Below, one piece after another: positions 35,237 through 43,409 of a DNA stretch of 64,000 nt (positions within the stretch are counted from its first letter, which is position 1; the number at the start of each line of letters is the position of its first letter). This DNA is from Kineococcus sp. NBC_00420 (GTDB taxonomy: Bacteria > Actinomycetota > Actinomycetes > Actinomycetales > Kineococcaceae): positions 1,798,001 through 1,862,000 of the forward strand of contig NZ_CP107930.1 in assembly GCF_036021035.1 (NCBI RefSeq), written 5' to 3'. Made by a program: the position numbers and the translations under genes. Under the pieces are notes generated by a model. The model ran no database searches. It was not told the DNA's origin and saw nothing but the letters and a program-made list of their open reading frames with translations.

Positions 35237-36154
35237 TCAGCCGGCCCGGCGGTTCTGCTTCCGGTAGGCGGTGGGGGTGAGGCCGAAACCGTCGAGGAAG
35301 CGGCGGTTGAAGTTCGAGAGGTTCGCGTACCCCACGTCGGTCGCGATCGCGTGCACCGGCCGGTCGGTGTCGACCAGCAGGGCCGCCGCCTGGGTCAGGC
35401 GCAGCTTGCCGACCATCTCGGTGAACGTCAGCCCGCTGGCCCGCTTGAAGTAGCGCGAGAACGCCGACTCGCTCATGCCCGCGTGCGCGGCGGCCACGGG
35501 CAACCGCACGTCACCCGTGAGGTTGTCCAGCACGTAGGCCAGAGCCTCGCCGATCACCTCCTCGGCCCGGGGGTCGTTCACCTGGGGTTCCCACACGCCG
35601 GAGATCAGGCGGTACTCGTCCTCGGGCGCGGTGTTCAGCAGGTGGAAGAGGGAGAAGACGTGGGCGAGCCGGTCCGCGCCCCGCGTGAGGCCGATGCTCT
35701 CCAGCGCCAGCGCGCCCGCCTCGGCGGTCCGGCCGCTGAACTCCACGCCGGACCGCGAGCGCGCCCACAGCGGCGCCAGCGTCCGCAACTCCGGCAGCAG
35801 CTCCTCGCACTGCTCCAGCCAGCGGCCGTGGAACTGGAACACGACGTCGCGTCCCTCGATCACCTCCCCCGGTCCGAGGTCGCTCATCCAGTCGTGCGGA
35901 ACCTCCGGGCCGACGAGGGCGAGGTGACCGGCACCGAACCGGCCCACGTGGTCCCCGACGATGAACCGCCCCGGCCCGGACCGGGCCAGGTGGATCTCGT
36001 ACTCCGGGTGGTGGTTCCACCGCGCGAAGGGTCCCGGGTAGTCGTGGACGTGCCAGCGGGCCGACAGCCGCGGATCCGGGGGAACCACCTCGCGGACGGC
36101 GCGGGCGCTGCCCCAGCGCCGACCGACCTGGGCGTGAGGTTCCGACGGGGTCAT
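35237..36154 (-). CDS. AraC-family regulator
   Basis: A 305-residue regulator with an N-terminal cupin-type sensor (WHVHDYPGPFARWNHHPEYEIH, GPGRFIVGDHVGRFGAGHLALVGPEVPHDW) and a C-terminal double helix-turn-helix (about 200-300). The latter reads LPVAAAHAGMSESAFSRYFKRASG, then VHAIATDVGYANLSNFNRRFLDGFGLTP. ATG start at 36154 after GGAGG. It faces the SDR/polyol dehydrogenase genes across a region with overlapping dyads (36198-36222). It probably controls that catabolic pair in response to a sugar or polyol. Confidence 0.92.
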   Translation of the reverse strand: MTPSEPHAQVGRRWGSARAVREVVPPDPRLSARWHVHDYPGPFARWNHHPEYEIHLARSGPGRFIVGDHVGRFGAGHLALVGPEVPHDWMSDLGPGEVIEGRDVVFQFHGRWLEQCEELLPELRTLAPLWARSRSGVEFSGRTAEAGALALESIGLTRGADRLAHVFSLFHLLNTAPEDEYRLISGVWEPQVNDPRAEEVIGEALAYVLDNLTGDVRLPVAAAHAGMSESAFSRYFKRASGLTFTEMVGKLRLTQAAALLVDTDRPVHAIATDVGYANLSNFNRRFLDGFGLTPTAYRKQNRRAG

Positions 36155-36197
36155 ACTGATCTTCCTCCGATCGGCAGCGTCGGCCCGGTGTTGCGGC

Positions 36198-36222
36198 TTC
36201 CTGGTGCAGGAAAGTACCAGGA
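36198..36222. promoter_or_regulatory. Overlapping dyads in AraC/SDR intergenic region
   Basis: TTCCTG-GTG-CAGGAA (36198-36212) overlaps a second inverted repeat, TCCTGGT (36199-36205) with ACCAGGA (36216-36222). The shared left arm allows two alternative pairings. Candidate operator for the AraC-type regulator. Confidence 0.55.
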
Positions 36223-36329
36223 TCGAGCGTCCGAGTCGCTAGTCGCACGACCCGTGGACACCTACGCTCGCCGTGCGGGCGCGGGGTGGCGCGGCTCGGA
36301 CGAGGACGACCGGAGGATGGACGACGATC

Positions 36330-37097
36330 TTGAGGCTGTCCGACAGGTTCGATCTCACGGGTCGCACGGCCGTCGTCACCACCGGGACGGGGGGCGTGGC
36401 CGGCGGCTGCGCGCACGCGCTCGGACTGGCCGGCGCCCGCGTCCTCCTGGCCGGTGGTGACACCGAGGAGGGCGAGCACCTCGTCAAGGCCATGCGCGCC
36501 GACGACATCGCGGCGGAGTTCCTGCACGTCGAGGTCACCGACGTCCACGACGTCGAGCGGACGTTGAGCACGGCCGTGGACCGGTACGGCCGGGTCGACG
36601 TCCTGGTCAACGCCGTGGACGTGCGCGCCCCGTCCGCGGCGCTCGACGTCACCGCGCCCGACTGGCGACGGGTCGTCGACGGCAACCTGGACACCGTCTG
36701 GCTGTGGTGCCAGACCTTCGGGCGGGCGTTCGTCGCCCAGCGCGCCGGCGTGATCGTGAACATCGGTTCGACCGCCGGGATCATCGCCGGCCGACCGCAC
36801 TGGGACCACGCCGCGGCGGCGTCCAAGGCGGCCGTCCACCACCTGACCCGCAGCCTCGCCGCCGAGTGGGCCCCGTTCGGGGTGCGCGTCAACGCCTTCG
36901 CCCCGGGTCACGTCGCCGCCGACGGAGCCGCCGTCGAGGACCCGCGGACCCGCCGCCACGTCCTGGAGGACACCCCGATGGAACGCATCGCCACCCTCGA
37001 GGAGATCACCCCGGCCGTCGTGTTCCTCGCCAGCGACGCCTCCTCCTTCACCACCGGGACGGTCCTCGTCGCCGACGGCGGCTACACCACCTGCTGA
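36330..37097 (+). CDS. SDR-fold protein with degenerate active-site motifs
   Basis: A 255-residue SDR by overall layout (DLTGRTAVV at the start, GGYTTC at the end, STAGIIAGRPHW with the catalytic Ser). Three hallmark motifs are altered. The nucleotide loop reads TTGTGGVAGG instead of TGxxxGxG, NNAG is NAVD, and YxxxK is AxxxK (DHAAAASKAAV). The likely start is TTG at 36330 (MRLSDRFD), since no ATG or GTG fits the expected N-terminus; a GTG at 36273 would add 19 unlikely residues. It is followed by a zinc polyol dehydrogenase 32 bases downstream, so the two are probably one operon. Confidence 0.8.
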   Translation: MRLSDRFDLTGRTAVVTTGTGGVAGGCAHALGLAGARVLLAGGDTEEGEHLVKAMRADDIAAEFLHVEVTDVHDVERTLSTAVDRYGRVDVLVNAVDVRAPSAALDVTAPDWRRVVDGNLDTVWLWCQTFGRAFVAQRAGVIVNIGSTAGIIAGRPHWDHAAAASKAAVHHLTRSLAAEWAPFGVRVNAFAPGHVAADGAAVEDPRTRRHVLEDTPMERIATLEEITPAVVFLASDASSFTTGTVLVADGGYTTC

Positions 37098-37129
37098 CCC
37101 CGACACCACGACCGACCCCTGGAGAACCC

Positions 37130-38134
37130 GTGAACACCAGCGCCGTCCTGCACGCACCCCGGTCCCTGGTCATCGAACAGCGCGAGCGACCCGTCCCCGC
37201 CGCCCACGAGGTGCTCGTCCGCGTCGAGGCCGTCGGCATCTGCGGGTCCGACGTGCACTACTACGAGCACGGCCGGATCGGCGGCTACGTCGTCGAGACC
37301 CCCATGGTCGTCGGCCACGAGGCCGCCGGGACCGTCGTGGAGGTGGGTGCCGACGTGGACCGCGGCCGCCTCGGGGAACTCGTCGCCCTCGAACCGGGAG
37401 TTCCCGACCGCACCTGCGAGCAGTGCCTGGCCGGTCGCTACAACCTCTGCCCCGCGGTGGTCTTCTTCGCCACCCCACCCGTGAACGGGGCCATCGCGCA
37501 GTTCGTCACCCTCGACGCGGCGTTCGCGCACCCCGCACCCGCGGGGCTCAGCGCCGAACAGGCCGCCATGGCCGAACCCGTGTCCGTGGGAGTCTGGGCC
37601 GCACGCCGCGGCGGCATCACGCCCGGCGACCGCGTCCTCATCACCGGCGCCGGACCCATCGGGTTGTTCACCGCCCAGGTGGCACGGGGTTTCGGAGCGA
37701 CCTCGGTGACGCTGACCGACGTCAGCGAGTTCCGCCTGGAGGTGGCGCGGGGCCTCGGGTTCACCGCGCTCCCGGCCACGGAACCCCTCACGGGAACCTT
37801 CGACGTCCTCCTGGAGTGCTCCGGCGCCGCGGCCGCGTGGCGCTCCGCGGTGGAGGTCCTCGCCCCGGCCGGCCGGGCCGTCCTGGTGGGCATGGGCGCC
37901 GACGAACTACCCCTCCCGGTTCCGCTCGTCCAGGGCCGGGAACTCACCATCACCGGGATCTTCCGCTACGCCAACACCTACCCCACGGCGCTGTCCCTCA
38001 TCGCCTCCGGCGCCGTCGACACCACCCCGCTCATCACCCACCGGTTCCCGCTCGCGGAGACCGAAGCGGCGCTGACCCTCGCCCGCCGCGACGCCCGGTC
38101 GCTGAAGGCCGTCGTCGAGCCCCACTCGGCCTGA
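37130..38134 (+). CDS. Zinc-dependent sorbitol/xylitol-dehydrogenase-like enzyme
   Basis: A 334-residue medium-chain dehydrogenase; GTG start after GGAG. Catalytic zinc site: GICGSDVHYYEHG (Cys), VVGHEAAGTVVEVG (His, Glu) and downstream MAEPVSVGVW. The structural-zinc cysteine lobe is reduced: DRTCEQCLAGRYNLCP keeps three cysteines. The NAD loop ITGAGPIGLFTAQVARGFGA and DVSEFRLEVARGLG follow. The YYEHGRIGGYVV segment is typical of polyol (sorbitol, xylitol) dehydrogenases. Works with the AraC regulator and SDR-fold protein upstream in sugar-alcohol catabolism, by inference. Confidence 0.9.
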   Translation: MNTSAVLHAPRSLVIEQRERPVPAAHEVLVRVEAVGICGSDVHYYEHGRIGGYVVETPMVVGHEAAGTVVEVGADVDRGRLGELVALEPGVPDRTCEQCLAGRYNLCPAVVFFATPPVNGAIAQFVTLDAAFAHPAPAGLSAEQAAMAEPVSVGVWAARRGGITPGDRVLITGAGPIGLFTAQVARGFGATSVTLTDVSEFRLEVARGLGFTALPATEPLTGTFDVLLECSGAAAAWRSAVEVLAPAGRAVLVGMGADELPLPVPLVQGRELTITGIFRYANTYPTALSLIASGAVDTTPLITHRFPLAETEAALTLARRDARSLKAVVEPHSA

Positions 38135-38191
38135 ACCCACCTCGAGGGGAACCCGTGCACCTGTTCCTGGCCGTCGGGAAGTTCCCGGCCT

Positions 38192-39394
38192 TCAGGCCGT
38201 CCTCGCCGGAGCGTGCTGCGGGTAGACGGTGCGGAGGCCGAGGACCAGGACGGCGAACGCGGCCCCGCCGCCCACGGTCATGGCCAGGGGGAGCAGTCGG
38301 TCGCCGCCCGAGGCGAGCACCAGCGCCCCCAGCACGCCCGCTGCGAAGATCGCGACGTTGAAGGCGACGGGGAGGAAGGAGTTCGCCACGTCCGCGTCCT
38401 CCCCGCCCGCGGCGGCCAGCGGACGCTGCAACTGCGGGGAGGCCCCGCCGAAGGCGACGCCCCACACGGCGACCGCGCCGTGGACCACGACCGGGGAGTG
38501 CGGGAAGAGCACGAGCACCACCCCGGACAGCGCGAACGCGCCGGCGCAGCCCAGGACCAGCGCCCGGGGCGCCCGGTCGATGAGCGCCGCGGTCAGGGCG
38601 ATCCCGACGATCGAGGCGAGGCCGAAGACCAGCAGCAACCCCTCCAGGGGAACCGTCGAACCACCGGCGCGGAGGAAGGGGGCGATGTAGGTGTACGTCG
38701 TGGTGTTCCCCAGCATCCACAGGACGATCACGACGAGGGTGAGGGCGACCGCGGGGATCCGGACGACCTGCGACGCGGGCCGGTGCGACGCGGTGGACTG
38801 CCCGTCGGCGGCGGGCACCACGGCGACGACCAGGACCAGGACGACCACGGCCAGGACGCTGAGTCCGGCGAAGGACCAGCGCCAGCCGAACGTGGTCCCG
38901 AGCCACGTCCCCAGTGGCGTTCCGAACGCGATCCCCACGGGAGCGCCCACCGAGATCAGCGAGAGGGCCCGGCCGGCCGCCGCGGGCGGGGCGATGCGCA
39001 ACGCGTACCCGGCCAGCATCCCCCACAACGTCCCCGAGCAACCCCCCGCGACGAACCGCGAGACCAGGGAAAGCGTCACTCCACCGGAGAGGGCCGTGAC
39101 CGTGTTCGCGAGGAGGAAGGCGAGGATCCCCGTGATCAGCAGGCGCTTGCGGGGCCAGGAGCGGGTCAGCGCGATCGCGGGAACGGTGAGCAGCACGGTT
39201 CCCAACGCGTAGGCGCTGACGAACTGACCCACGACCCCCTCGGAGGTTCCCATCCCGGAGGCGATCTGGTGCAGGACACCGGCCGGCATGGTCTCGGTCG
39301 AGATGAGGGTGAAACCCAGCAGAGCCAGCACGCCGAGAGCCGCCCGGGGGAAGGGCCGTTCGACGGGGGTCGAGACGGGTGACGGTGTCGGCAC
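38192..39394 (-). CDS. DHA1-family MFS transporter (second paralog)
   Basis: A 400-residue exporter from the GTG at 39394, four bases after GGAG. Shares TLISTETMPAGVLHQIASGM, QFVSAYALGTVLLTVPAIALT and GGCSGTLWGMLAGYALRI with the transporter at 31840-33054, so the two are paralogs. Twelve helices. It is convergent with the polyol dehydrogenase and divergent from exported hydrolase A; the 187-base region between them holds the 19-bp motif also found next to the XRE gene. It may export or import the substrate or product of the neighbouring exported enzymes. Confidence 0.88.
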   Translation of the reverse strand: MPTPSPVSTPVERPFPRAALGVLALLGFTLISTETMPAGVLHQIASGMGTSEGVVGQFVSAYALGTVLLTVPAIALTRSWPRKRLLITGILAFLLANTVTALSGGVTLSLVSRFVAGGCSGTLWGMLAGYALRIAPPAAAGRALSLISVGAPVGIAFGTPLGTWLGTTFGWRWSFAGLSVLAVVVLVLVVAVVPAADGQSTASHRPASQVVRIPAVALTLVVIVLWMLGNTTTYTYIAPFLRAGGSTVPLEGLLLVFGLASIVGIALTAALIDRAPRALVLGCAGAFALSGVVLVLFPHSPVVVHGAVAVWGVAFGGASPQLQRPLAAAGGEDADVANSFLPVAFNVAIFAAGVLGALVLASGGDRLLPLAMTVGGGAAFAVLVLGLRTVYPQHAPARTA

Positions 39395-39480
39395 GGGACT
39401 CCAAGGGAACTGGTGGGCTAGCACGACCGGACGGGCATCCCCACGATCCAAGCGCATCCGGCGTCCCGGCGCGCCCCACC

Positions 39481-39499
39481 AGGGGTACCCCAGCAGTAC
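39481..39499 (-). promoter_or_regulatory. 19-bp motif shared with XRE/ADH region, copy 1
   Basis: On the minus strand this reads GTACTGCTGGGGTACCCCT. It matches the site at 41750-41768 in 16 of 19 positions (consensus GTACTGCYGGKGWACCCCT). It lies about midway between the divergent MFS (39394) and hydrolase A (39582) starts. Confidence 0.6.
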
Positions 39500-39581
39500 C
39501 TCTACCCGCAGGGACTTCTCCCGCGACCGCGACCGACCTTCGATGGGAGCTCGACGCTCCGCGAACTCCAGGAAGGCCATC

Positions 39582-40691
39582 ATGACCTCGACGTCCCACG
39601 AGTCCGACACCGCCGAACTGCTCCCGCCGGGTTTCTCCCGTCGCCGCGTCCTGACGATGAGCGGCGTGGCCGCCGCGGCCGGAACGCTCGCGACGGTTCC
39701 GAGTTCGACCGCGGCCCACGCCGAGGAACCCGCGCCGGAGGACACGTGGGACAAGACGTTCCCCCGGAGCGCGGCCGTCGACCACCAGAAGGTGACCTTC
39801 ACCAACCGGATCGGCATCGAACTGGTCGCCGACCTCTACCGTCCCCTGGACCTCGTCGGGCCGGCGCCGGCCCTCGTGGTGGGGCATCCCTTCGGCGGGG
39901 TGAAGGAGCAGACCTCCGGGCTGTACGCGCAGACCATGGCCGAACGTGGTTTCGTCACGCTCGCCCACGACGCCTCCTACAACGGTGAGAGCAGCGGGTG
40001 GCCGCGCCACATCGCCTCCCTCGAGGCCTTCGTCGAGGACTTCAGCGCGGCCGTCGACCACCTCGGTACCCGCCCCTACGTGGACCGGGACCGGATCGGC
40101 GTCCTCGGTGTCTGCGCCAGCGGAGGTTTCGCCCTCTCCGCAGCTCAGGTCGACCCGCGCCTCAAGGCGGTCGCCACCGTGAGCATGTACGACATGGGCC
40201 GCGCCTACCGGGACGGTCTGGGGTACGCACCGGTCCCGAGCGAGGTCAACACCGTCGAGGAACGGCAGCTCGCCCTCGCCGAGGCCGCCGAACAGCGGTG
40301 GGCGGAGCACGAGGGCGCCGAGGTGCGCTACGGAGGCGGCGACGCCGTGGCGCTGAAACCCTCCCAGCAGGCGGCGGCCGACGAGTTCGCCGCCTACTAC
40401 ACGACGCCGCGGGGTGCCCACCCGCGTTCGCACGCGCTGTCCCTCACCAGTCTCGGCGCGATCACCGGCTTCGTGCCGCTGGCCCAGCTCGAACTCACCG
40501 CACCCCGTCCCCTGCTGCTCGTCGCCGGCGAGCACGCGCACTCGCGCTACTACACCGAGGACGCCTACGCGCAGGCCCCGGAACCCAGGGAACTGCTCAT
40601 CGTCCCCGGCGCCGGGCACGTCGACCTCTACGACCGGGTCGACCTGATCCCCTGGGACAGGCTCGCGGGGTTCTTCCACGAACACCTCTGA
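39582..40691 (+). CDS. Twin-arginine-exported alpha/beta hydrolase A
   Basis: A 369-residue exported hydrolase (DUF1100/YcjY-like). Twin-arginine signal SRRRVLTMSGVAAAAGTLA at about 20-38. Core: VVGHPFGGVKEQTSGLYAQ (oxyanion region), nucleophile elbow GVLGVCASGGFAL with Ser, and C-terminal GAGHVDLYDRVDLIPW with the catalytic His. The family acts on ester or acyl substrates, but none is defined for this subgroup. Paralog of hydrolase B (43410-44525). ATG 39582 follows GGAAGG. Divergent from the DHA1 transporter. Confidence 0.85.
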   Translation: MTSTSHESDTAELLPPGFSRRRVLTMSGVAAAAGTLATVPSSTAAHAEEPAPEDTWDKTFPRSAAVDHQKVTFTNRIGIELVADLYRPLDLVGPAPALVVGHPFGGVKEQTSGLYAQTMAERGFVTLAHDASYNGESSGWPRHIASLEAFVEDFSAAVDHLGTRPYVDRDRIGVLGVCASGGFALSAAQVDPRLKAVATVSMYDMGRAYRDGLGYAPVPSEVNTVEERQLALAEAAEQRWAEHEGAEVRYGGGDAVALKPSQQAAADEFAAYYTTPRGAHPRSHALSLTSLGAITGFVPLAQLELTAPRPLLLVAGEHAHSRYYTEDAYAQAPEPRELLIVPGAGHVDLYDRVDLIPWDRLAGFFHEHL

Positions 40692-40759
40692 TCCCCACGT
40701 CCTCCCCCTGGGGCCACGGCCGGGGGGACGACGGGGAACGTGAGCCCGTCCGGGTCGGT

Positions 40760-41686
40760 CTACCGCTGCTCGAGGCTCTGCGACGCCTCGTGCCGGGCGG
40801 AGGCGGGTTCCCGGGCTTCGAGGCGGGTCGCGGCCCACGACCCGAGGAGCTGCAGCCGTTCCGCGGTGACGCTGCTCGGCTCCGCCGCGTAGATGGTCAG
40901 GGTGAGACCCGGTTCGGAGACCATCGAGGTGGACTCGTAGGCCAGTTCGAGGTCACCGACGGCTGTGTGGTTGAAGGTCTTCGTCCCCGAACCGTGGTGG
41001 CGGACGTCGTGGGTCCCCCAGAGCCGACGGAACTCCTCGCTGCGGGTGGACAACTCCCCCACCAGGTCGTGCATCTCCTTGTCGCGGGGATCGGCCCCGG
41101 CGGTGGTGCGCAGGATGGCGACCGCGATCGCGGCGGCGACGTCCCAGTGCGGGTAGAAGCGGTGGGAATCGGGATCGAGGAAGGTGTAGCGGGCGAAGTT
41201 CGGGGACGCGCCGGCGACCGAGGCGTGGACGGACTCGTACACCGAGGAGTGCATGGCCGCGCCGACCGTGTTCGCCGCCAGCAGGTCCATCCGCCCGCTG
41301 ACCACGATCGCCGGCACGGTGATCGCCTCCAGCGTCCACTGCAGACTGGGACGCGGCGTCCAGCGCGTCGTGGACCGTCGCCGCGGACGAGCCAGCGCGG
41401 AGGTTCCGTCGGCGGCCTGGGCCAGGGCGAACAGGTGCGTGCGTTCGGCGTCGTCCAGCCGCAGCGCCCGGGCCAGCCCCTCGAGCACCGAGGCGGACAC
41501 CCCGCCGAGCGCACCGCGCTCGAGCTTCGCGTAGTACTCGACGCTGACCCCGGCCAGGGACGCCACCTCGGCCCGCCGCAGCCCGGGAACCCGGCGCTGA
41601 CCGGCGTCGGGCAGACCGACCTGGGCCGGGGTGACCTTGGCCCGGCGGGTGGTGAGGAAGTCGCGGACCTCGGCGCGGTTGTCCAT
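40760..41686 (-). CDS. XRE-family regulator with MmyB-like ligand domain
   Basis: A 308-residue regulator. N-terminal helix-turn-helix (about 12-70): RVPGLRRAEVASLAGVSVEYYAKLERGALGGVS with the usual preceding RRAKVTPAQVGLP. A larger MmyB-type domain follows (about 105-280) with AITVPAIVVSGRMDLLAANTVGAAM, FLDPDSHRFYPHWD and RHHGSGTKTFNHTAVGDLELAYE. Such regulators, usually divergent from oxidoreductase genes in actinobacteria, are thought to bind fatty-acid-like or small hydrophobic ligands. Here it faces the ADH-cupin-hydrolase set; candidate operators lie between them. Confidence 0.92.
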   Translation of the reverse strand: MDNRAEVRDFLTTRRAKVTPAQVGLPDAGQRRVPGLRRAEVASLAGVSVEYYAKLERGALGGVSASVLEGLARALRLDDAERTHLFALAQAADGTSALARPRRRSTTRWTPRPSLQWTLEAITVPAIVVSGRMDLLAANTVGAAMHSSVYESVHASVAGASPNFARYTFLDPDSHRFYPHWDVAAAIAVAILRTTAGADPRDKEMHDLVGELSTRSEEFRRLWGTHDVRHHGSGTKTFNHTAVGDLELAYESTSMVSEPGLTLTIYAAEPSSVTAERLQLLGSWAATRLEAREPASARHEASQSLEQR

Positions 41687-41735
41687 GGTGGCGACGGTAG
41701 GTGCTCCCGGCGTTCGCGGACACCCCGCAGGCGCA

Positions 41736-41776
41736 CCCTGGCGAGGGGTGTACTGCCGGTGAACCCCTCACCAGGG
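41736..41776. promoter_or_regulatory. Long inverted repeat and shared 19-bp motif between XRE and ADH genes
   Basis: CCCTGGCGAGGGGT (41736-41749) and ACCCCTCACCAGGG (41763-41776) are complementary in 13 of 14 positions, with a 13-base spacer. Positions 41750-41768 read GTACTGCCGGTGAACCCCT, the second copy of the motif found at 39481-39499. Likely the binding region of the XRE regulator. Confidence 0.7.
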
Positions 41777-41879
41777 CACCGCTCCCGGGCGGTGCGGGGA
41801 CCGGGACGGGGCCACCATCGAGGTGTCCCAACCCGGCCTGACGAGACCGTGCAGGCCGACCGAACCGAGGAGAACCCCT

Positions 41880-42902
41880 GTGCGCGCTGTCGTGATGCAC
41901 GCCCCCGGAGACGTCCGTGTCGAGGACGTCGACCGCCCCACGATCGTGGAACCCACGGACGCGATCATCCGCCTGACCGCGACCTGCGTCTGCGGGTCCG
42001 ACCTGTGGCCCTACCGCGGCTCCGACGAGGTGACGACGCCGCAGCCGATGGGCCACGAGTACTGCGGGGTCGTCGAGGAGGTCGGCGCCGACGTCCGGAA
42101 CGTGGCGGTCGGCGACTTCGTCGTCGGGTCGTTCTTCGCCTCCGACAACACCTGCGAGATCTGCCTGGCCGGCTACCAGACCGGCTGCGTCCACCGTCAG
42201 CCCGGTGCCCCCAGCGGCGCCCAGGCGGAGTACGCCCGCATCGCCCTCGCCGACGGCACCCTGGTCGCCACCCCGGGCCAGCCGGACGCCGACCTCGTCC
42301 CGTCTCTGCTGGCCGCCTCCGACGTCCTCGGCACCGGGTGGTTCGGGGCGGTCGCGGCCGAGGTCGGCCCCGGCAAGACCGTCGCCGTCGTCGGGGACGG
42401 CGCCGTGGGCCTGTGCGCGGTCCTCGCGGCCCGCCAGCTCGGCGCGGAGCGGATCATCATCTCGAGCCGTCACGCCGACCGGCAGGCCCTGGCCCGCGAG
42501 TTCGGCGCCACCGACGTCCTCGCCGAGCGCGGCGAGGAGTTCGTCGCCGCGGTGAAGGAACTCACCGGCGGGTTGGGGGCGCACTCCGCGGTCGAGGCGG
42601 TGGGGACCCACGAGTCGATGCACCAGGCCATCGGGGCCACCCGCGCCGGTGGGCACGTCGGCTTCGTCGGCGTCCTGCACGACGTCGCCATCACCGGCGA
42701 CGACATCTTCATGACCCACGTCCACCTCCACGGCGGACCGGCTCCCGTGCGCCGGTTCCTGCCCGACCTGATCCAGCTCATCTGGGACCGGAAGATCGAC
42801 CCCGGCAAGGTCTTCGACCTCGAGCTCCCGCTCGACGACGCCGCCGAGGCCTACCGGGCGATGGACGAGCGCCGCGCGACCAAGGTGCTCCTGCGGCCCT
42901 GA
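41880..42902 (+). CDS. Zinc-dependent alcohol dehydrogenase
   Basis: A 340-residue medium-chain dehydrogenase from the GTG at 41880 after GAGGAG. Zinc residues: TATCVCGSDLWPYRG and MGHEYCGVVEEVG. The structural-zinc region is shortened to DNTCEICLAGYQTGC. Nucleotide loop VAVVGDGAVGLCAVLAARQLGA; then SSRHADRQALAREFGATDVL. First gene of a likely operon ADH, cupin, hydrolase B, SDR, dioxygenase, all on the plus strand, opposite the XRE regulator. Distinct from the polyol dehydrogenase at 37130-38134. Substrate unknown. Confidence 0.9.
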   Translation: MRAVVMHAPGDVRVEDVDRPTIVEPTDAIIRLTATCVCGSDLWPYRGSDEVTTPQPMGHEYCGVVEEVGADVRNVAVGDFVVGSFFASDNTCEICLAGYQTGCVHRQPGAPSGAQAEYARIALADGTLVATPGQPDADLVPSLLAASDVLGTGWFGAVAAEVGPGKTVAVVGDGAVGLCAVLAARQLGAERIIISSRHADRQALAREFGATDVLAERGEEFVAAVKELTGGLGAHSAVEAVGTHESMHQAIGATRAGGHVGFVGVLHDVAITGDDIFMTHVHLHGGPAPVRRFLPDLIQLIWDRKIDPGKVFDLELPLDDAAEAYRAMDERRATKVLLRP

Positions 42903-42931
42903 CACCCCCACCCCACCAGGAAGGAAGAACC

Positions 42932-43342
42932 ATGCAGCTCAGCACCCCCGCGGCGACCCAGAGGGTGACGGCCACGTTCACCGGCGAGGTGCTGATGACC
43001 CCGCTGGCCGCGGGCGAGGCGCCCTCCCGGGTGGGAGTCGCCCACGTGCGGTTCACCCCCGGCGCACGCACCCACTGGCACGTCCACCCGATGGGCCAGG
43101 TCCTGCACGTCACCGACGGCACCGCCCTGGTGGGTACCCGGGACGGGTCGGTGCTGCGGGCCCGGGCCGGGGACACCGTGGTCTGCTCCCCGGGCGAGGA
43201 GCACTGGCACGGCGCCACCGCCGACTCCTTCGCCGCCCACCTGGCCATCCACGAGGCCGCCGACACCGACGGCGGTGGGACGAGCCCCGTCACCTGGCTC
43301 GAACCGGTGACCGACGAGGACTACGCACGCGCCCAGGCCTGA
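42932..43342 (+). CDS. Single-domain cupin protein
   Basis: A 136-residue cytoplasmic cupin. Motif 1 GARTHWHVHPMGQVLHVTDG gives the His ligands, with Gln where Glu is usual. Motif 2 is AGDTVVCSPGEEHWHGAT. Start ATG 42932 behind AGGAAGG, 29 bases after the ADH stop. Small cupins in this operon position are often called carboxymuconolactone-related or quercetinase-like, but the enzyme activity here is not identifiable. Likely metal-bound, working on the same pathway as the ADH and hydrolase B. Confidence 0.85.
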   Translation: MQLSTPAATQRVTATFTGEVLMTPLAAGEAPSRVGVAHVRFTPGARTHWHVHPMGQVLHVTDGTALVGTRDGSVLRARAGDTVVCSPGEEHWHGATADSFAAHLAIHEAADTDGGGTSPVTWLEPVTDEDYARAQA

Positions 43343-43357
43343 ACCGATCGGCCCGGT

Positions 43358-43369
43358 GCTCGCGCGAGC
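43358..43369. promoter_or_regulatory. Palindrome GCTCGCGCGAGC upstream of hydrolase B
   Basis: Perfect 12-bp palindrome in the 67-base gap between the cupin and hydrolase B genes. It may be an operator or a hairpin attenuating read-through; nothing decides between these. Confidence 0.35.
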
Positions 43370-43409
43370 GCCCGGAGAACGACACCCGACCTTCCCCAGG
43401 AGATGACGC

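Noticed and set aside
39998-43342. Long plus-strand open frame rich in Arg/Pro/Gly across hydrolase A, XRE, ADH and cupin genes
   Set aside because: It is a shifted-frame artefact of GC-rich DNA; only its last 136 codons are a gene (the cupin). The rest has no similarity and overlaps well-supported genes on both strands.
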